Assembly (NCBI RefSeq): GCF_026262505.1
Contig: NC_067206.1
Span: forward strand, 27,853,896 to 27,917,895
DNA: 64,000 nt
Direction: 5' to 3'
Source of the DNA: Trichomonas vaginalis G3
Taxonomy: Eukaryota > Parabasalia > Trichomonadida > Trichomonadidae
Shown: positions 58,091 through 64,000 of the stretch, one piece after another
Layout of the letters: the number at the start of each line of letters is the position of its first letter
Position numbering within the stretch: position 1 is the first letter of the stretch
Position numbers and translations under genes: made by a program
The notes under the pieces: model-generated
Told to the model about the DNA's origin: nothing
What the model saw: the letters and a program-made list of their open reading frames with translations, nothing else
Database searches by the model: none

Positions 58091-59882
58091 TGCACTCCTG
58101 ACGGTCGCAGTGTCTCATTCCGGGAGACATTGCCTGTGCATGTCTCCCAGAATGGCATACTGTTCCGCATTCATAACTTGAATGCGGAACTTTGACCGAC
58201 AAGAGTGCATTGTGCACTCTTGTTGGTCTGCATGTGTCATTCCGGGAGACATTGCCTGTGCATGTCTCCCAGAATGGCATACTGTTCCGCATTCATAACT
58301 TGAATGCGGAACTTTGACCGACAAGAGTGCATTGTGCACTCTTGTTGGTCTGCATGTGTCATTCCGGGAGACATTGCCTGTGCATGTCTCCCAGAACGAG
58401 ACAATTTATTGCAATCAGAATACGATTGCAAAACTTTGACCGACAAGAGTGCATTGTGCACTCTTGTTTGTCATCCACTATGATACTTAGAGAAAATACT
58501 TTACTTACATTATTTAAAATATTAATTTCCCTATTTAATATTTATTTATTATTTTTTGTGCTTTATATTCCCTATGGCATGTACTGAACTATTTTATAGA
58601 CTCTACCGAGCTATCTCCACATATAAACATTTGACAATAACACATATATACTCTCTTCATATTCTAGTCTCATGACATATTATTGCAAAAGCTATATTTA
58701 TACAGCATATCATAAAGTCTCATTATATCCCTATCTAAGCGTTCAAAACCTATTTTCCCCACGTAATCTGATTCTTCAGGCTCCGCTGATTCGATTTCTG
58801 CTGTCAGATCGTGAAATATGAATCACATAACAAGATAAACACAAATCCAAAATAATAATGTTTTCTTCAAATTGACTCTTCCACGATATTCATATATTTG
58901 TTATTAATTCCGTTTTCCCTTACAAATGTATTTATTTTCTGAATAATACGTATTATAAAATGAATATCTCAAAAACTAAATTAAAAAATTAATACTGGGT
59001 AATAACTAGATATATTGTGACTTTTTGAATTCACACACTTTTGGAAAAAATTGAATTTTTCTAAAATGATGTTGTTTGAACATGAACTTAAAGAGTTTTT
59101 TTACGTAAAATATCAAGTTGGGTAACTTGTGTTTATCTTGTTATGTGATTCATATTTTCACGATCTGACAGCAGAAATCGAATCAGCGGAGCCTGAAGAA
59201 TCAGATTACGTGGGGAAAATAGGTTTTGAACGCTTAGATAGGATATAATGAGACTTTATGAGGTATGCTGTATAAATATAGCTTTTGCAATAATATGTCA
59301 TGAGACTAGAATATGAAGAGAGTATATATGTGTTATTGTCAAATGTTTATATGTGGAGATAGCTCGGTAGAGTCTATAAAATAGTTCAGTACATGCCATA
59401 GGGAATATAAAGCACAAAAAATAATAAATAAATATTAAATAGGGAAATTAATATTTTAAATAATGTAAGTAAAGTATTTTCTCTAAGTATCATAGTGGAT
59501 GACAAACAAGAGTGCACAATGCACTCTTGTCGGTCAAAGTTTTGCAATCGTATTCTGATTGCAATAAATTGTCTCGTTCTGGGAGACATGCACAGGCAAT
59601 GTCTCCCGGAATGACACATGCAGACCAACAAGAGTGCACAATGCACTCTTGTCGGTCAAAGTTCCGCATTCAAGTTATGAATGCGGAACAGTATGCCATT
59701 CTGGGAGACATGCACAGGCAATGTCTCCCGGAATGACACATGCAGACCAACAAGAGTGCACAATGCACTCTTGTCGGTCAAAGTTCCGCATTCAAGTTAT
59801 GAATGCGGAACAGTATGCCATTCTGGGAGACATGCACAGGCAATGTCTCCCGGAATGACACATGCAGACCAACAAGAGTGAA
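58091..59882. mobile_element. Fold-back element: 754-bp inverted arms, 282-bp spacer
   Basis: The left arm (about 58091-58844) and right arm (about 59127-59882) are inverted copies differing by a few bases. Each arm's outer half is a tandem array of a 122-bp unit (about three copies) packed with hairpins such as ACAAGAGTGCA-CAA-TGCACTCTTGT. The spacer has no ORF. Long inverted arms with internal tandem repeats are the hallmark of Foldback-type transposons; I found no target duplication. ORFs here repeat identically on both strands and are not genes. Confidence 0.75.
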
Positions 59883-61291
59883 CAATCCGCTTTCTCCTTT
59901 GAAATCCAACATTCTAATCACATCTACATTAATAAATTGTTATAAAATACTAATCAAAGATCCAATACAATTCTACTATCTTATTCACACATTACCAATG
60001 TTAATACCTCTTATAACTTAAATTATTTCATAAAATTTGTTTTTATATCTTATTATTTTCTCATAATGCTTCTAATACATCTCTAATTTCTTACATTCAA
60101 ACACCAATATCGTCATACTATCATAAGCACTTAATTTTTTCAAAATTTTAGACTTAAATTTGAGCTACATTTTCATCATCATTTTTAGCCTTAAGCTTCT
60201 ATAAGGTTATAATACATTATCGTAATATTCTAATATTTATGATTCTTACTACTCAATTCAATATAATCATATAAGTCACTCATAATCAGGAGCATAATTT
60301 AAAAATCTATAGCTCATATTTTGACAATTATATATATAGATGATGCATATTGCAATTCCGGTTTCAACACGATCAAATGTCAAACCATGATAAAATATAT
60401 ATCAATTTACAAAATATCGATTAACATTAGAATCCATATCTAATTCCATCAATGCACAAGTTGTAAATGCTTAATTCATCTTTGAGAAACGTGAATAGCA
60501 CAATTTTATAAGATTATTTGTTGAATATTTAAAATATAAGCCAAATCGAATCTGCTGTATATTACTTTAGTTTATAATTGAATGTTAAATGTGCTCAGAT
60601 AAATATTTGAGTCAGATATCGCATTTTCTAATTTCAAAATTTATCTCATGAAGTTAGAATTTATTTGATCATACAACATCATATTAGTCAAACTAGAGTT
60701 CAATCGCGATTCCAAAATGGAACAATTGCTTGTTTTATCAAAATGTTAAAATATTAATCTAAAAAACTTAATATCTAACCAAAACATTCTAGAAATATCA
60801 TATATAGGTATATGCAATCTAAATGCACACGAAATACTGAAAATTAAAAAGAATATTTATGAGATTATTAAATCTTATGCATTTCAATGAAGAGTCGATA
60901 ATTATCATCTATATAGGTTATATATCAACATATGAGTTTTTGGATTGACCACTACTATACTAATGTGATCAAATTAATCTGATTTCTTGAATTTTCATTT
61001 GAAGCATTCGCAGTAGTAGGAGTACCTTCATATATTAACATATTAAAAAATTGCGCCCAGATTCGCAGTTTAATCATGATTTTAAGATTGCATTAGATTT
61101 CGAAATGCAGAAAAAAATCACTTTAGATTCCCTTCAAACTCTAAGCATAAGCATGTCTCTATATGAGGAAACTATTTGAGCTATTCATTTGGCGGCCCAA
61201 AAACTCATGTTGCCTGAGCGCAGAAAATACCAATTTTTGGACCCTGGGTAGGGGGTCATGCATGTTTTCTAAATGTTGGAAAAGTAGGGTA
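59883..61291. other. AT-rich intergenic region
   Basis: About 1.4 kb without a credible ORF, repeat or structured element that I can see. Confidence 0.55.
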
Positions 61292-61645
61292 TTTTATTTC
61301 GAAAAAGTAGCAATAATTGTAAAAGGGTATTGATAGGCTTGCTAAAGTAACTAATTTTAGCTGTCAAATACTTTTGTATTTTGAAGTAAATTAGTATAAA
61401 TTTGTTTTTACTTTTATTTCGAAAAAGTAGCAATAATCGTAAAAGGGTATTGATAGGCTTGCTAAAGTAACTAATTTTAGCTGTCAAATACTTTTGTATT
61501 TTGAAGTAAATTAGTATAAATTTGTTTTTACTTTTATTTCGAAAAAGTAACAATAATCGTAAAAGGGTATTGATAGGCTTGCTAAAGTAACTAATTTTAG
61601 CTGTCAAATACTTTTGTATTTTGAAGTAAATTAGTATAAATTTGA
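61292..61645. repeat. 120-bp tandem repeat, about 3 copies
   Basis: Units begin TTTTATTTCGAAAAAGTA at 61292, 61412 and 61532 and are nearly identical, so the array is recent. The unit is 120 bp, a multiple of three, which keeps an artificial ORF open on the - strand. It is AT-rich, with only weak internal pairing. Confidence 0.85.
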
Positions 61646-61685
61646 TATTATTTTAACTCCCTTTGAAAACCTCAATTTTCCATAC

Positions 61686-61747
61686 AGAGGGAACGGGAAT
61701 AGCATCCAATATTCCCTGAGAATGGTTGCGCATTCTCAGTTCCCTCT
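61686..61747. repeat. Perfect three-way junction
   Basis: AGAGGGAAC (61686-61694) pairs with GTTCCCTCT (61739-61747). Inside, GGGAATA-GCATCCAA-TATTCCC (61695-61716) and TGAGAATG-GTTGCG-CATTCTCA (61717-61738) are perfect hairpins that abut each other and the outer stem with no unpaired base at the junction. Confidence 0.85.
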
Positions 61748-62458
61748 ATATTTCGAACGAAGCTCTCATCGGTCTTTTTTTTTAATACTAAACGTTTTTT
61801 TCCCCCTGTCACTTTTAGCTAAAATTTGGGTTTGCCCTCCAAAACACTTGATTTTATGAATATATGTCAAGTATCACATATAATTAATAATAATATTTTT
61901 TATTTTCAAAAAGGTACTTTTAATGGGCCAAAAATTGAAAATTTTTAATTTCTCTAGTTTCTAGCCAGAATCAATATAGAGTTCATATGCAAAAAGTGAA
62001 ACTACTATGGTGTGGAAAAAAATATCAAAGTTCCCCACTTAAACCCTATATATATATAAAAAAAATATTTTATAACCTTTTATACAAAAATTAGATATTA
62101 TAATGCTTGCAAACAGCTTCTATTTATCAAGTAATATAATTCCTCTAACAATTATTATATAAAAACAACAATAGATTTCGATGATATAAGTTTAGCGTAT
62201 GTAATGACTAATGAACACGAATATCTGGGGAACACATCATGGTGACTCGTATATTAACATTGTCCAAAGTTCTTTACATAACTGTGATTCCATTATTTAA
62301 TTATGCCAGACAAAACATCTTAATCTTGTATGATAATATTAGATATCAATCAAAGCTTGTTCTTATGCGCTATGAATAAAGTTCCAAAAACCATTCATAA
62401 AAATTAATGAATAAAAATTGAAACTTTGAAACCTAGTTGAACAAAAAACATAGCCTCT
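61748..62458. other. AT-rich intergenic region downstream of the epimerase gene
   Basis: It contains TGTCACTTTT at 61807-61816, part of a 20-mer (AATTTTAGCTAAAAGTGACA, inverted) also found at 54886-54905. Otherwise I see no gene. Confidence 0.55.
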
Positions 62459-63526
62459 TTAGAGAAGGCCAGCCTTGAAAACAATGACGTTGTGTCCTGG
62501 CTGTCCTGGATAGACTGTGGTTGATGGGAACCAGTTAGTGTTGATGGAGTTTGGAATAGCACCGGCCTCGAGGCAGAAAGCGTGTCTCTTGTCGCACTTT
62601 GTGCCGTATTTGCCAGCAAATCCATCCATCCAGTTAGCTGTGTAGAGTTGCATGCCTGGCATATCTGTGTGCATTTCGAGTGTAATACCGGACTTCTTGT
62701 TGAAAGCCTTGGCAGCAAGAGCGAGCTGGTTTCTCCACTGCTTGCGGAGGACGAATGTGTGGTCGTAGCCTGTTCCCTTAATGATCTGGTCATCATTATC
62801 AAGAATGTGCTTGCCGAGGGCCATTGGTTCTCTGAAGTCGAAGACTGTGCCAGCAACCTTGAGGACTTCGCCTGTTGGTGTCATGTGATCATCAACTGGT
62901 GTGAAGAAATCAGCAAAGACCTGAAGATCTGTGTCGAAGACATCATCTTCTGGCTGTGTGAGGTTGAAGAATGAGTGCTGTGTGATTGAGCAAACTGTTG
63001 GCTTGTCTGTCTTGTAGTCGAAGTCTAATCTAAGAGCATTCTCCTCATCAACAGTGAATGTGAGTGTTGTTTCAAGGTTGCCTGGGAAGCCATCAGCACC
63101 ATCAACAGAAACATATCTGATAACGGCCTTGTTAGCTGTTTGTTCGACAATGTCCCAAACATTGTTGTGGAAACCAGAGACACCAGTGTGGTTATTGTTG
63201 ATGTCGTTGTTGATTGGGCATGTGTACTCATTGCCGTCGATGATGAAATGGCCCTTGGCAATTCTGTTTGTTGATCTGCCACATGTAGCACCAGTAAATC
63301 TGAAGGAATTCTCAATGATATCCTTGATTGTTGGCTGGTTAAGGACGATATCACGAAGCTTGCCATCTTTATCTGGTACAACAAAGGAAACAATGTTTGC
63401 GCCAAAGTTGGAAACGCAAACTTCCATTCCCTTAGAGTTCTTAAGGACTATAAGCTTGACTTGCTTGCCCTGGTGTGTTGTCTCGTAGTCTGCAATATTA
63501 AGGCTAGAGGATGTCTTTGCTGACAT
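62459..63526 (-). CDS. Aldose 1-epimerase (galactose mutarotase family)
   Basis: The protein, 355 residues from MSAKTSSSLNIADYETT (63526), follows the GalM pattern: NFGANIVSFVVPD, GATCGRSTNRIAKG, NNHTGVSGFHNNVWD, DGADGFPGNLE, the catalytic-His region TQHSFFNLT, GYDHTFVLR, PGMQLYTANW and CLEAGAIPNSIN with the catalytic glutamate. It interconverts alpha and beta anomers of hexoses in the cytosol, feeding galactose and glucose metabolism. I prefer 63526 over the upstream ATG (63553), because an Inr-like motif ends right before it and family members lack the extra residues. Codon use is far more GC-rich than in its neighbours, typical of a highly expressed gene. Confidence 0.93.
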   Translation of the reverse strand: MSAKTSSSLNIADYETTHQGKQVKLIVLKNSKGMEVCVSNFGANIVSFVVPDKDGKLRDIVLNQPTIKDIIENSFRFTGATCGRSTNRIAKGHFIIDGNEYTCPINNDINNNHTGVSGFHNNVWDIVEQTANKAVIRYVSVDGADGFPGNLETTLTFTVDEENALRLDFDYKTDKPTVCSITQHSFFNLTQPEDDVFDTDLQVFADFFTPVDDHMTPTGEVLKVAGTVFDFREPMALGKHILDNDDQIIKGTGYDHTFVLRKQWRNQLALAAKAFNKKSGITLEMHTDMPGMQLYTANWMDGFAGKYGTKCDKRHAFCLEAGAIPNSINTNWFPSTTVYPGQPGHNVIVFKAGLL

Positions 63527-63540
63527 TAAAAATGATGTGA
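63527..63540 (-). promoter_or_regulatory. Inr-like transcription start motif
   Basis: On the - strand TCACATCATTTTTA lies directly before the ATG at 63526. It resembles the trichomonad initiator (TCAYWYTCATTA type), which sits within about 20 nt of start codons. This supports 63526 as the start. Confidence 0.45.
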
Positions 63541-63553
63541 ATTTAAGTGTCAT

Positions 63554-64000
63554 TCAAATAGCCTTGTAAGATTGAAAAGTCTCTCAATTTTCTAAGGACT
63601 TCCATCATTTTTTTGAATTGCACCTTCACAATTATTGTTCGGTGAAATTTTTAATGATATAAAAATACTAATTACTATATTTTGAACTAATTTTTCTGTA
63701 ATAAACAGAAATTCATCAAAAGTGACAGCTCTCGATTTTTTGACATTTGTAAATTCTAAATTGAATGAGAAAAATGAAATAATACTAAGCATAATACAAT
63801 ATTCTAGATTTAATTATAATTAGGAAAAAGTTAGTTTTGAGAGTACTTTTCATAGGCATATAGAATGAAATCTTCTGAAAAATAATATCACATAAACTCA
63901 TATTATTTTCTAATATATAACTATTTTATATAAAAATCAAATTCAATGATCTTAAAAGCGAAGGATAAACCTCAAAAATTTACGAATATAATGAGTGGGA
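63554..64000. other. AT-rich upstream region at the window edge
   Basis: No gene is evident. AAAAGTGACA occurs at 63718-63727, about 190 bp upstream of the epimerase start. Confidence 0.55.

Noticed and set aside
58002-58587. Overlapping short ORFs with identical peptides, mirrored at 59386-60021
   Set aside because: They are translations of the hairpin-rich 122-bp units in the fold-back arms; the same peptide on both strands shows they follow the DNA repeat.
61269-61607. 112-codon ORF with three identical repeats
   Set aside because: It is an artefact of the 120-bp tandem repeat.
54754-62458. Ribosomal RNA genes or a centromere
   Set aside because: No rRNA-like conserved segments are visible, and the tandem arrays are short and of mixed families.

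Overview
The window is AT-rich nuclear DNA of a protist, most likely a trichomonad parabasalid (Tritrichomonas-like rather than certainly Trichomonas). The evidence is compact, intronless-looking genes, a typical trichomonad kinase, an Inr-like start-site motif before a strongly codon-biased metabolic gene, long repeat-rich intergenic DNA, and large Polinton/Maverick elements of the kind abundant in this group. The species call is inference.

Host genes lie at the two sides. Left: the C-terminal part of a DOCK-family Rho/Rac exchange factor (1-2302, +), a Ser/Thr kinase (2618-3664, -), about 6 kb without a convincing gene but with two MITE-like elements and several hairpins, a small putative secreted protein (9594-9782, -) and a Prp28/DDX23-like DEAD-box helicase (10053-11663, -). 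Right: a WD40 protein (53803-54753, -), about 7.7 kb of repeats, and an aldose 1-epimerase (62459-63526, -).

The centre (about 11858-53716) is one Polinton nested in another. The outer one (about 16.9 kb without the guest) is old and has many breaks. It still shows an N-terminal accessory gene, protein-primed-type DNA polymerase B, rve integrase, a phage-like fibre, minor-capsid-like genes, relics of the packaging ATPase and the double jelly-roll major capsid protein, two small amphipathic proteins, and a terminal gene made of DNA-binding-like repeats. The inner one (27147-52139, 24,993 bp) is young: 163-bp terminal inverted repeats with one difference between them, starting 5'-AG, and an intact 6-bp target duplication CTGTTG. 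It carries major capsid, polymerase B, fibre, packaging ATPase, integrase, a Dam-type adenine methyltransferase and about fifteen genes I cannot identify. It has roughly three or four breaks, one of them a 1.6-kb DNA-transposon-like insertion in the fibre gene.

The most unusual signals are not genes. (1) A family of long hairpins keeps a palindromic apical core near CTCTCATYAAATGAGAG on top of 15-22 bp stems whose sequences are unrelated from copy to copy. (2) Tandem and fold-back repeats on the right side keep their scaffold while one stem is swapped for a different stem that still pairs. (3) One perfectly paired three-way junction lies at 61686-61747. (4) The 10-mer AAAAGTGACA/TGTCACTTTT occurs 21 times where fewer than one is expected, seven of them inside the coding region of one host gene in several frames. 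Together these suggest DNA or RNA structures and a DNA-level word that ordinary annotation would miss.
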